Positions 11,009 to 20,349 of a stretch of 64,000 nt of DNA are shown here, piece after piece (position 1 is the stretch's first letter; the number at the start of each line of letters is the position of its first letter). The stretch spans positions 20,182,880-20,246,879 of the forward strand of contig CM054114.1 in assembly GCA_028673005.1 (NCBI GenBank), given 5' to 3'. This DNA is from Tanypteryx hageni (Eukaryota > Arthropoda > Insecta > Odonata > Petaluridae). The notes under the pieces were generated by a model that was not told where the DNA came from, did not search any database, and saw nothing but the letters and a program-made list of their open reading frames with translations. The translations under genes and the position numbers were made by a program.

Positions 11009-12099
11009 CAGTCAAACTCGGCTATAACGAGCGCCACGGGACCGTTTAGTTTTGCTCGTTATAGCCGTTAAACTTAATATCCGTGAAGGCAAAAGCATGC
11101 ATGCGTATGGTGAAATAAGACATAAGAAGTAAAAGTGAATATATAAACAGAAAGGTTATTTAGTAAATTTATGAAGAAACCTAAAAATGAGAATAAACTA
11201 GAAAATTTAAAGTAAACATACGTACATATAAAATTTACTCACAGCTGCATCCTTAATCACTACCCAAGTCGCACTTCCCCATTTTCTTGTTCGTTGTTAG
11301 GTTGTTCTCTAGTGCATATAAAATCGCTTCTTTGTTTTTCCATAAGGTTGAAACCGTAGACGATGATAAATTAAATTTTTTACACACTTCAACATTTTTT
11401 TACCACGTTCTAACTCTCGAATAATATCAACCTTTTCGCGAATAGACAAACACTTCCTTTTATGTACAGACATGTTACTCGTTCAAGGGCAAAATCTCAA
11501 CTGATTTTTGTGATCAACGCTACGAACTTTCTTTGCAAACTGTGAGCATACCAATTCCAGGAAGAGTTAATGAGGAGACGGATTAAACGTGGGATTTCCC
11601 ATCTTTACGTGGGAAAGGGTGTTGGGTGCATTCGGCTGAGCGACGGGGGTGGGCGCCATTGTACATGCCCTTACCCCTTACCCCCTTCTAAACACAACCT
11701 CCTGGCTGTAAAAGAGCTGGGGGTTGGGAGGAGAGGACAAAGGACCTCCGCGAGTGCCACTGTACCTGCAAGTTGGGAATTCTTGGTTTGGACGAAGGGA
11801 TTATTTTTTAACAACAACGCCGCGGTCTTTAACCTCCCCGATGGATAGGGTGTAGAGGCTGGACTCAAGAACACAAGGTTACATATTTTGGGTCACTATG
11901 AGGATTTAAGGGGCTGACCTCCACCGCGTTTGAGACAGTGAGAAGTGGTCAAAGTTTGCTCGATATATCCGTGAAGCGTGCTCGTTATATACGTGAAATA
12001 TTTGTATGTAAATGCTCGTAAACTTATCTTGGAGGTAGCATTTGCTCACTATAGCCGTGAACTCGTTACAACCGTGCTCGTTATAAACGAGTTTGACTG
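11009..12099 (-). mobile_element. pogo/Tigger-type element, deleted
   Basis: The TIRs are CAGTCAAACTCGGCTATAAC at the left (11009) and, read inward from the right, CAGTCAAACTCGTTTATAAC (ending 12099). The right end is followed by TATATA, consistent with TA target choice; the left junction lies in CACA beside a TA array. CGTTATAGCC-like motifs are repeated subterminally on both sides. The length (about 1.09 kb) is well below a full Tigger, so most of the transposase is gone; the N-terminal part remains at 11255-11473. Confidence 0.85.
11255..11473 (-). pseudogene. pogo/Tigger transposase N-terminus (psq/CENP-B-type HTH), frameshifted
   Basis: The minus-strand start ATG at 11473 gives MSVHKRKCLSIREKVDIIRE then LERGKK. 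A one-base shift in an A run at about 11396 changes the frame, after which VEVCKKFNLSSSTVSTLWKN, KEAILYALENNLTTNKKMGK can be read. This matches the pipsqueak-type helix-turn-helix of Tigger/pogo transposases, which binds the element's ends. The DDE catalytic domain is absent. A pseudogene remnant, but a secure family assignment. Confidence 0.85.
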
Positions 12100-12125
12100 T
12101 ATATATATATATATATATATATATA
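12100..12125. repeat. (TA)n microsatellite, short
   Basis: About 13 TA units directly after the pogo-like right end and left of the PLE-like segment. Confidence 0.95.
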
Positions 12126-12371
12126 ACAACTTACGGAAAAGGAAAGGTAAAATGAATATATGGATGTCAACAAGGTGTTGGGATGAGGAAACCCAGTGAG
12201 CACTCACCAATCAGACGACTTCAGGTTGGCGAGGCCCCGGGGATGTCGAAGCGACACACGTAAAATAACACAAAAACACAGAAACATCACAAACGTAAAG
12301 CTTTCGGAACTACTCCTTCTTCAGCTACAGAGAGAGAACTCCCCTTCCTCATCCCAACACCTGGTTGACAT

Positions 12372-12372
<1 letters not shown>
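12126..12372 (-). mobile_element. PLE-like fragment between (TA)n arrays
   Basis: A ~250-bp segment between two TA arrays. It has an inverted repeat: ATGGATGTCAACAAGGTGTT (from 12160) and a near-complementary copy ending at about 12378. A hammerhead-like core lies between the arms. Part of it (CCCAGTGAGCACTCACCAA) is similar to 60842-60861, which also sits between TA arrays. Assignment to Penelope-like elements rests on the ribozyme core and architecture, not on coding sequence. Confidence 0.5.
12295..12335 (-). ncRNA. Hammerhead ribozyme-like core (PLE-associated)
   Basis: The minus strand reads CTGAAGA (12318-12324), then AGGAGTAGTTCC with a short GGA/TCC stem, then GAAA (12302-12305). These are the conserved core and stem II. 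Stem III and the cleavage triplet are not convincing, so activity is doubtful. Confidence 0.45.

Positions 12373-12454
<82 letters not shown>
12373..12454. repeat. (TA)n microsatellite
   Basis: About 40 uninterrupted TA units. Confidence 0.95.
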
Positions 12455-12458
<4 letters not shown>

Positions 12459-12795
12459 CTTCATATAAATAAATAAACAAAATAGCATATTGTAACCTGG
12501 TCGACTAAACAGGACTACCACAAAGCAAGGTTAAAATTTTTCTGTAACTATGAATTTTGAAGGTACTGGCTGAACCGATGTCAAAAAGTAATTTCGGTTG
12601 TAGGGCGAGTATAGAATGCCCAAACGAAATGAACATGTTTAGAACGGATCTAAATAGCAGGACTACCGCAATATTAAGAAAATTTTCTTATTTCAAAGCA
12701 AATACATTGGTATACGATTTTATTACGGCAAATTTGACGAAAATCACTTCTGTTCCACGGGAAGCCAATGTACATCCCTACTTGATTCTTCAAAC
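12455..12795 (+). repeat. Degenerate ~140-bp tandem repeat block, right half
   Basis: It continues the block left at 10948: AATCTTCATATAAATAAATA is the expected continuation by comparison with 36990-37020. It ends with TACGATTTTATTACGGCAAA and a GGGAAGCCAATGTACATCCC end that matches 37265-37340. A 170-codon open frame (12557-13069) starts here and runs out into unrelated DNA; it is a by-product of the repeat and not a gene. Confidence 0.7.
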
Positions 12796-13440
12796 AGGCG
12801 GTTTTCACGTTTATTTTTTTCAGAGTCGCATACTCGTTGAAGAGCTCCTATTTGAGCGTTGTGTACTCTGCATCCATTATGTGCGACGCGAGGATATATT
12901 CATAGGATGCCTGAATGTAAACGATTCAAAGCTTGGGTATCGTATGTCGCTGCTCGCCGCAATCTGCCATGTGAATCTAGTTCGAATTCTTAGCGGTCAA
13001 TTTGTCACGACCTTCGTTCAGACGAATACAGTAGCCACTCTTGTACAGCCGTTGGCCACTCCTTTCTAATGGAAAATAAGCCAAAATGAGATGAACGTTT
13101 ATAAGAGATGCGAAAATTGTTCTATATACAGGGTGGCCATAATTTGTTCACCACATTACAGACATCCTTACAACATAAACTGCAGGAGATGTTGGGAACT
13201 GTCTCGTTTGAATGAAGAACTCAAAAGAGTAATCTCCAAATGGGCACCATTAGTAGCACGCAGGATGTCTAAACGATATTCTGTTTCACCCCAATGGATT
13301 TTTTCCTCTGAGGTTATGTAAAGTAACAGATCTGGATGAACTCCGTACGCGGATTAACAACGCATTGCTTCTGTGATTATCACTCAATATTTCGCTTCTA
13401 AGATATGTTGGGTGCAATCTCTAATGATGGGGAAATTTCA
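12796..13440. other. Unassigned DNA
   Basis: No recognised gene. ATACAGGGTGGCCATAATTT near 13130 resembles the end of a TIR transposon but no partner terminus was found. Confidence 0.35.
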
Positions 13441-13944
13441 TTTATGCGAATTTCAAACAATCGTCGGTGCGCGGGCCGCATGAAGGCCCTCCACCGAACC
13501 CGCGGGCCGCATTAAGACACCCTACCAAGTCCGCAGGCCTCATACTTTCTCAATCCTCAAACTGTTTCATATTATTTTGTCATTCACTCTCCCCTTCCAT
13601 AAGAAAGAAATCGCCCCAACCCTATGATGCGGACTTAAACCCGTTCATTACAAAAATAGTATATAATATATTCGGCGTTGAGGGTTAGGTTCTTCGGACC
13701 ATTGCAGTGGCGTGACTAGGCCGGGGCAGTGCCCAGGGGTCCGGGCCCTTGAAGGAGCCCGGTCTTACCCTTTCATATTGTATAAATAGTAACTAATTAA
13801 ATAGCCTAGAGAATCATTACACTTATCATTTACACTTCCTAGTTTTAGCCGGCGTAACGTACGACGTTCTATCAGATATTCAAGGTTATTAATTAAATAT
13901 CTACACATTTTCTTTATTTAGTCATATATTTCATTGCAAACACA

Positions 13945-14315
13945 ATTAACAATCTCGCTATTCTTAGATACAACACTTCAATGAGTCCGGTGTTCTATCT
14001 CTTGAGAGAGTAACGTATAGTTGTCCGTTTCTGTTAAAAGTCTGTCCCTGTGACATGTTGATGGTCATTGAAAATGTTAAACGTATAGGAAACTTAAGGC
14101 ATATTTGTATCAAATGGAATGAGAGGTATGCGCGGTATGAGAACAGTATCTAAGTTCAATCTATGTATTACATGGGCCCCTACCATGTGTCTTTGTAGAT
14201 GCGTAATTGTCAATCTTGTTCCATTGCAGAGTCCCCGTAATGGCATAAGATCCCGTAGTAGCATGATTATAGCACCTACTTTTAGTTTTAACTCGTGAGG
14301 AGGCATTAAGTACAT
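13945..14315 (-). pseudogene. Helitron PIF1-like helicase C-terminal remnant
   Basis: Minus-strand translation from 14315 gives MPPHELKLKVGAIIMLLRDL, then RGLCNGTRLTITHLQRHMVG, LDTVLIPRIPLIPFDTNMP. Beyond about 14094 the frame shifts, and TFNRNGQLYVTLSRD with a preceding degraded helicase motif (normally ...KSQGQ) can still be read. These are the C-terminal motifs of the PIF1-family helicase in Helitron Rep-helicase proteins, which unwinds DNA during rolling-circle transposition. The Rep domain and the N-terminal helicase motifs are absent. Non-functional fragment; family assignment is strong. Confidence 0.85.
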
Positions 14316-14464
14316 AAAAGGTATACATACTTATGTGTTTAGTGTTACACGTTGTTATTGTTGATTAGCAACCCTGTAACAGCTGAACCTTGTGTTCGGT
14401 TACCTAAGCGTTTTGTACATATAAATAGATAGCTATATATTAATACTTTTCGTTGGTAACTGAC

Positions 14465-14545
14465 ATTAAATGTAATGTAAGAATGGACCTTCTGGTCTAA
14501 ATTTCGCCCTAATAAAGACGATTATCTATCTATCTATCTATCATG
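14465..14545 (+). repeat. Retroelement 3' tail ending in (ATCT)n
   Basis: It shares AATTTCGCCCTAATAAAGAC and the following ATCT run with 6283-6345 and 39395-39440. It lies immediately upstream of the 5S-like segment. Confidence 0.65.
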
Positions 14546-14559
14546 TTAATCACACAGAC

Positions 14560-14632
14560 TCTCGTCCTGATCACTGAAGTTAAACAAAATCGGGCGCGGT
14601 AACTACTTGGATGGGTGACCCCTTTGGAAGTG
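14560..14632 (+). pseudogene. 5S rRNA-derived sequence (pseudogene or SINE head)
   Basis: Several blocks match the internal region of animal 5S rRNA as I know it: TCTCGTCCTGATCACTGAAG, TTAAACAAAATCGGGCGCGG, then ACTACTTGGATGGGTGACC. These include the 5S internal promoter region (box A through box C). The first ~30 and last ~20 bases expected for 5S are missing or unrecognisable, and there are internal changes, so it is not a functional 5S gene. An AGCTGAACCTTGT...ACCTAAGCGTTTT segment occurs on both sides (14384 and 14654), suggesting a duplication flanking this insert. Confidence 0.8.
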
Positions 14633-15324
14633 TTTTTTTCTACATAGATTAAAGCTGAACCTTGTACGGCAACATACCTAAGCGTTTTATATATACAGAT
14701 CCGGCGCAGTGCCGGCGCCGTGGCGTCCGGAAACAGAGAGTGCTCGTAACGTTATATGTCAAGTTTTCACGGCCAGGGTAACGGTACTGACACGGACAGT
14801 ATTGTTGCCGTCGTACCGGCCAACGGCAATACGGTCACTGTTCGGATACGGCACGGCGGACGCGCGGACGTGTAAATACTCGTGTCGGCGAGAGCACGTA
14901 CGGAACTGGTACCACACGGGCCCTTATTTGCATTCAGCAGTTTATCCAATTCAACCATATGCAGCAACGAAACAACATTATTCCAAGGTCACTTAAGGGG
15001 GCCCACTAAACTTTCTTGCCCCAGGGCCCGTTACTTACTTGTTCCGCCACTGCTTCGGGTATGCAGGAAACATGCTTGCAGTGCGAAGAACATACTTAAT
15101 ACCCCACCTGTGCAAAATTTTTATAAATGGAATGAGAAATAAACTACGCATATTTTTAGTCCTGATTTAACGTACTTCTTAAATTTCTTTGAATTACGTG
15201 AAATATTTTATAAGAAATACATTTGAGTTTTGGCCGTTTAGTGTATACTAACTTACTTCGCGGGCCGCATAAATGCCCCATGGAAGCCGCATGCGGCCCG
15301 TGGGCCGCGTGTTTGAGACCTCTG

Positions 15325-16185
15325 TTCTAGAGTATTCTTTCAGTGAGAAAAAGAAACTACCTAGTGGTTTATCAGAATAATTATTTGGCATATAAGTATT
15401 ACACTTGTAACTTAGTTCTAAATTATTTATTGCGCTTCTGATAATGTCTTACATCTGTTAGTTATTTGATATTGAAACGGTAATCCTACGTATGCGTATT
15501 AAATTACATTGGTTACATAAATACGCCACACTGAAATAAATATGTAGGCATGCTAAGGTAATTTATGACTTAATTCAGCACGACTACCGGGATGTATAAG
15601 GAAATTGACATTCTGAACATAGGATCGTACATCCTTAATGGGGTAATAGCACATCTCAGGGTAGGCATCAAAAGAGACATCACGTGTCGTTGTTTCCTAC
15701 CGTAAACCAACCCTTGCGGGAAATGCGAGGTACATACATGCATTGGGTGCATTCGTTCATTAGTTATCACCCCAAACTTCTTCCCCTTCTACGGTGCATG
15801 TGTTCTGTCGTTGGAACCAGTGTTCGTCATGTCATCGAGTTTGGTGCTTTCTACCCGTTGCCACGTCTCCCCCTCGCGTCCTCCCCCCCCCCCCCTAACT
15901 CCCCTCAGCACCCCTCGCGTCATCCTCCCCCAACTTCCCTCAGCGCCCCCCACTGTCTGCCACCCACACCCCACTTCCTTCTTGAGCCCATCAACGTCCA
16001 TCGCGCGCCAACGCCCTCTTCCCCTCACCCTCCCCGCAGATTTCTCGCACACTCTTTTCTTCTTCCACACACGCGCGGACACTCAAATATATACACATGT
16101 ACAAACATACCCATCAAATCACATGCAAATACACTTACAAAAATTCACGCACAACACACGCAGGCTTTTACCACTCTCAAACTCG
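15325..16185. other. Unassigned DNA with C-rich tract
   Basis: A C run of about 14 bases lies near 15881-15895 within a CCCC-rich stretch (15860-16040), then ACAC-rich sequence. The overlapping long frames here are low-complexity and are not called. Confidence 0.4.
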
Positions 16186-16193
16186 CCATCTAC

Positions 16194-17011
16194 CAGTGTT
16201 GCCACTTTTTAAAAGCATTTGGGAGCCATATTTCGTCTTCTTGGTAGTTAGAAAGTAGCTAGAATATATAATTACCAGTAATATTTATGGCTGCGCAAGG
16301 AAACTATCCTAAAATTGTCTTCTCCATATAATAAGAGTATTGTTTTTGCGTGCACAGCATATAACTACACTATTTTAAAGCTATTATTGTCTTTTATACA
16401 CTAACAAGAAGATGGAACCTTCGTCCGGACCAATTTCAACTGGCAATTAAAAACACTTTATTTTTAAAGTCTTTTTTCACAACAATACTCCATTTATCCC
16501 CGATAAGAATTGCATGGGAGGTACTATCTAGCAGAGCATTCTCCAATTTTAACTCGTAAATCAATGTCGTAATTATCTGCTATCGCAGACTTTTTTAGTG
16601 GTCTCCTCTGTCCGAATATATCTTTTAATCTATACATTGCAACGCATATAATGGGTAAGAGCAAAATGTAGATTTCCTATCGTTGTTTCCAGATCATTAT
16701 ATGATACGAATACGAAAAACAGACGTTGTTATTCATGTGCCCATCTTCCAAGTTGATTGTGTACATAATATTACAAAGGGACGCTTTCTTAGTGTCGTCT
16801 GTAAGAAATGGATGCGGACAAAGAGCATCTTGACCATTAAATCTAACAAACATTTATCTGGAAGTACATATTTTCAGCTTAAACAAGATGTTTTTGGTAG
16901 TCGCTAGAAATAGCTAGACATTTGTAATAATTCGCTATGGCCTCTTTCTAGGAGCTAGTGTGAATGTAAAGTAGCTAGATCTATCCACACTTTGCTAGAT
17001 TGGCAACACTG
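16194..17011. mobile_element. hAT element with perfect 8-bp target duplication
   Basis: The TIRs are CAGTGTTGCCACTTTTTAAA (left) and, read inward from the right, CAGTGTTGCCAATCTAGCAA. The flanking octamer CCATCTAC is present exactly on both sides (16186-16193 and 17012-17019). This is the hallmark of the hAT superfamily. The 818-bp element has no transposase frame. Its middle (about 16480-16700) resembles the family B interior, so it may contain a nested family B fragment. An inverted partial relative lies at 646-823. Confidence 0.9.
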
Positions 17012-17019
17012 CCATCTAC

Positions 17020-17500
17020 TTCCATTTCCCCCCCTCGGCCCTCCTTGACCTACGTTTACTCTGCGCCAACCACCCGCTACCGCCAACGATTCTCGAAGAA
17101 TTACTGTAAAGCGTTTGCGCTTCACGCTTTGATGTCTGCTGTATCTCTCTTTGCCCGCTTCGGAGAATGAAAGATTTGTGCTCTAGTATGGCAGCTGCTC
17201 GCTGTTAAATGAAGGGTTTTTTTATGGAGATGTTTTTTGGCGTCAAGCAAAAATTTTTAGTTTAATTTATTTGGTCTTAGAATTCAAGAGTTTCATTGAA
17301 ATAAATCACATTGCGGTAATTTTATACTGTTGTTTATGTTCGGCGAAAGTGGATACGCACGCATCCAGTATAAAATTATGTCGGTATAACGGGAGTTTAT
17401 AAGGTCGAAAAAACATCCTCGCCCTGAAATGCACGCTTGTTTAAATATAACAATTCGGAAGTGAATGAATATTAGAAGTTACAAACAATAATTTCATTAT
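17020..17500. other. Unassigned DNA
   Basis: No recognised element or gene. Confidence 0.35.
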
Positions 17501-17645
17501 GAACAAATAAAATGAAAACTTCTGTGTTCTCCACAGCTTTTAATATTTCATTAGGACCCGGGTTTCGATGTGATGAATCACATCGAAACCCGGGTCATTG
17601 TGAAACAGTAAAAACTGTGGAAAATACAGTTGTAATTTTATTTGT
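17501..17645. repeat. Foldback structure with perfect 42-bp palindrome at its centre
   Basis: The centre 17555-17596 is an exact palindrome: 20-bp arms beginning GACCCGGGTTTCGATG around a GA spacer. It is flanked by a longer imperfect inverted repeat: TGAACAAATAAAAT...CCACAG on the left and the complementary CTGTGG...ATTTTATTTGTTCA on the right. The DNA could extrude a cruciform, or the RNA fold into one hairpin. It could be a foldback transposon or a MITE centre; no match to the other families here was seen. Confidence 0.85.
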
Positions 17646-17884
17646 TCACCATGAAACAGTTTCACAAGGTTACGCCCACCACTGTGAATTTTATAATTTC
17701 ATTAAATAGAAGTATATTGCGTGCGAGAATTATACGTTTAGTAGTTCTTACGATCATCTTCCGATATTCAAGAACGACTTATGCTCAGGTCGTGTCCGTC
17801 CGTCTGTCCACATATTTCATCTCAGAAACTACTTCGCGGATGTTGATGAAATTTGGTATTTAGGATACAGAGGCAAAGAAAATA

Positions 17885-18515
17885 AATTGATGTGGGCAAC
17901 ACATGACTTTCTCCATATTTATATGGCAAATTACATGTTTTTAGCTCTGGGATCGTTGTCAATATTTACTTCCGGTTGACAATTAAGAAAAGAAAAAGGA
18001 GCATTACTGAGACGTAACTAAGCGTCAATCGTTATAGTCTTCAGTAGGTGGCGTGGTGGTGGCAGCTAAAAATATAAGATATCTCTTAAACAATGCATTA
18101 TATGGAAAAATATATCAAACCAAGGTTGTAGAAAATGAAATTTCCTACAACTTTTATTACAATACATTTTTACATTTATCAAATATTAAAGCAAATATTT
18201 CAAAATAACGGATAAGTGACAAGAGTAAACACTAACTTCCGGTCAACCAATTTTTACCAAAAACTAATCAGATCTTCTAATCTTTATAAAAATGTTAAAT
18301 ATAAAATTTTGCGTTGATCTGATTAATAGTTTTTGAGTTAGAGCGCCCACAAAAATCTACCACATACAGACCGACAGACAGACACACAGACATCATAACG
18401 AAACTAGTCAGAACGTGTTCAGGGAACCTTAAAACATGTTACCGTTGAAATCTCGAGTTCGATTTTTTCATGAAAACAATAATTTCTCTATACTTCGTAT
18501 ATGGAGAAAGTAAAA
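17885..18515 (+). repeat. Family A repeat, copy 4
   Basis: It has the CACATGACTTTCTCCATA start, the TTACTGAGACGTAACTAAGC interior, AATTTCCTACAACTTTTATT, and the right end reading CTATACTTCGTATATGGAGA then AAGT. No coding capacity. Confidence 0.75.
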
Positions 18516-18534
18516 AGAAAATTAGGTACTGCTG

Positions 18535-18876
18535 GGTTAGCCGGACCCCTATTAAAAATGCTATAATATTATAATTGTGCTCTAGTATCCGAATCCAAGT
18601 TGCTGGGGGTTGGATTCGTTTCATTTTCTTCTATTCTCGGGTTGGGTTAAGTGGTTGGGTGTTGGATTCGTTCCATTTTCCTCCTCCTTCCGGGTTGGGT
18701 TAAGTGGTTGGGGGTTGGATTCATTCCATTTTCCTCCCTTCCCGGGTTGGGTTAAGTGGTTAGGGTTTGGATTCGTTCCATTTTCCTCCGCCCGGACCCT
18801 AGGGTTGGGGGTTGGATTCGGATACTAGGGTGCAATGAAAATATTATAACATTTGTAATAGGGGTCCGGGATAACC
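18535..18876. mobile_element. MITE with ~60-bp TIRs and minisatellite core
   Basis: Long inverted arms (18535-18598 and 18813-18876) share GGACCCCTATTA, TATAATATTATAA-like and CTAGTATCCGAATCCA blocks. Between them lie about 3.7 tandem units of about 54 bp (GGTTGGATTCGTTCCATTTT, CCTCC, then GGGTTGGGTTAAGTGGTT). The minisatellite unit begins with the same GGATTCG that ends the TIR arms, suggesting that array growth started at the arm. A 72-codon frame in the array is a repeat artefact. Confidence 0.8.
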
Positions 18877-18879
18877 GAA

Positions 18880-20190
18880 AATTATATAAATAGTTTACGT
18901 GACCTAAACAGGAGTGCCATTTTAATGGTGACAAAAATGAACATTTCTTTGTCTCGTATAATAACACTTATAACAAAAAAGTTTTTAACGACTTTGTACA
19001 ACTAATCAAATAGTATGTTTTGTTCAGTATATTTTTATCGTAGGAGTAGCAGACTTCAAGAAAATCAAACTCTAAATGATAATTTACTTTTGACTTATTG
19101 TTAGAAAAACTTTCCCGTCTTTTTTAATTGTTGTCAACGAAAAAAATCTTCGTGGTAACTGATGTAAACAATATCTGCTGTAAATATCTAAATAGTTTAA
19201 TTTTATTTCGTGCGCACGTAACATTTGGAAAATGAAGGGAAATGGATAATCTACGACGAAGAATTTAATGTAAAATACGTCTATTTTCTTTACGTATACA
19301 CAGCGTTTGTAAGTGAAAAGAAATGGATAATTTACGACGAAGGAATGAACGTGAACATAAAGATTATATTCGAGTGAGGTAAGTTTTAAATAATTGTGGA
19401 TTGTTTTATTAGTTATAATTGTTAGGAAATTAGTCGGTGAATCAAAAATTCGATATTTCCTTGGCATCACTACTGGCATTTCAGTTCGTAGACATTATAC
19501 GATACTATGGCATTAATATTTATATATTTGACGTGATTGCATAAATCATAAAGAACGCCTTTGCCTAGCATGTATGCACGCATGATGTGTGCATCTTTCC
19601 GCTCTTGTTATATATACTTTTAGATATGCCACTCTTCTAATATTTTATTAAAGCTCCTTTAAAGCGATTTGATCTAACTATTCCTATAAAATGATTTCGT
19701 TTTTCGCTTGCTTAGTAGCTGTTGCCCAGTGGTCCACACAAAATAAACAGACTGATCTGACGTATCATATTAATAACTCATATCTGTTCTACCACAAGCT
19801 GGTCCGAAACCTTATATGTTCCGCCTGTCGATTTGGCACTTGACTTATCTGTTGTGGCCCAGACGACGCAGTGCACATGTTCTATATTGGGTTGTATACC
19901 CGCTTTGGCTACCGAAATACGTGGCCGTGTCACGGTCTGCGAGCCGTATCAGCTTTCGGGTCCTTCCGCTTGAAATATCATAATTTTAATTCTCCTGTTT
20001 CGATTAGATTACTTATCCTCAGACCATTTGGCGAGGAATGCACGGCAATCATTTGCTCAAAAGTTTGCGGGAAGAATAGTCATCGTTATTATCTTTCATC
20101 TGTTTTCAGATTGGTCCGTGGTCATAGGTTAAACCATCTTCTCCACGTCCTCGCTACTGCCTTGGTTATTTTAATTCCTTTACAATTCAT
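18880..20190. other. Unassigned DNA
   Basis: AT-rich. A short imperfect direct repeat (AAATGGATAATYTACGACGAAG, near 19239 and 19321) is visible. A 131-codon minus frame at 19084-19479 covers it and has no recognisable domain. Confidence 0.35.
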
Positions 20191-20191
20191 C

Positions 20192-20345
20192 TAATGTCGG
20201 CCTCAGTAGAGGGGTGGTTAGAGTCTCGACCGTGTGATGCCATGGTCGCAGGTTCGAATCCCACCCAGGGTATGTTTGTCATACCGAGATAGATGTAGGA
20301 ATGTATTGGATTGTTTAAATCTCGCCCTTAAATAGCGGCGGGTCG
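20192..20345 (+). repeat. tRNA-derived SINE head
   Basis: An A-box-like stretch (GTAGAGGGGTGGTTAGAG, about 20206-20223) is followed at the right spacing by a canonical B box GGTTCGAATCC (20251-20261). This is a type 2 pol III promoter. The acceptor and anticodon stems do not close, so it is not a functional tRNA. The same head with TAGAGGGGCGGCTAGCGCG and a B box occurs at 45133-45302. The tail has no obvious simple repeat. Confidence 0.7.
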
Positions 20346-20349
20346 CTTG

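Larger units (their letters stand above)
13705..15052. mobile_element. Inner hAT-type element with CAGTGGCG ends
   Basis: The left end is CAGTGGCGTGACTAGGCCGG (13705) and the right end, read inward, is CAGTGGCGGAACAAGTAAGT (ending 15052). Both are followed by GGGCCC-rich subterminal sequence. No matching 8-bp target duplication was found (GACCATTG versus CTTCGGGT), so either an end is displaced or the two ends belong to different copies. It contains a Helitron helicase fragment and a 5S-like sequence. Confidence 0.5.
13445..15324. mobile_element. hAT-like element with GCGGGCCGCA-rich ends (outer)
   Basis: The right end (15255-15324) reads GCGGGCCGCAT ... GTTTGAGACCTCTG, so inward from the end it is CAGAGGTCTCAAACACGCGG, a typical hAT-like terminus. 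The left side near 13450-13500 has the matching TTTCAAACA ... GCGGGCCGCATG sequence. The exact left end and target duplication are not clear. Related sequence occurs at 52850-53100 (interior and end) and 33770-34035. An inner hAT-type element appears nested within it. Confidence 0.55.

Noticed and set aside
12557..13069. 170-codon frame
   Set aside because: It begins inside the degenerate tandem repeat and runs into unrelated DNA; no domain, and the related repeat at 37.1 kb does not keep the frame.
13130..13160. Left end of a mariner/Tc1-like element (ATACAGGGTGGCCATAATTT)
   Set aside because: No inverted partner was found within several kb and no coding remnant.
14560..14632. Functional 5S rRNA gene
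   Set aside because: Both ends are missing and internal positions differ; no tandem array and it lies among transposon pieces.
20192..20275. Functional tRNA gene
   Set aside because: B box is good but acceptor, D and anticodon stems do not form; a similar head occurs at 45.1 kb with a SINE tail.
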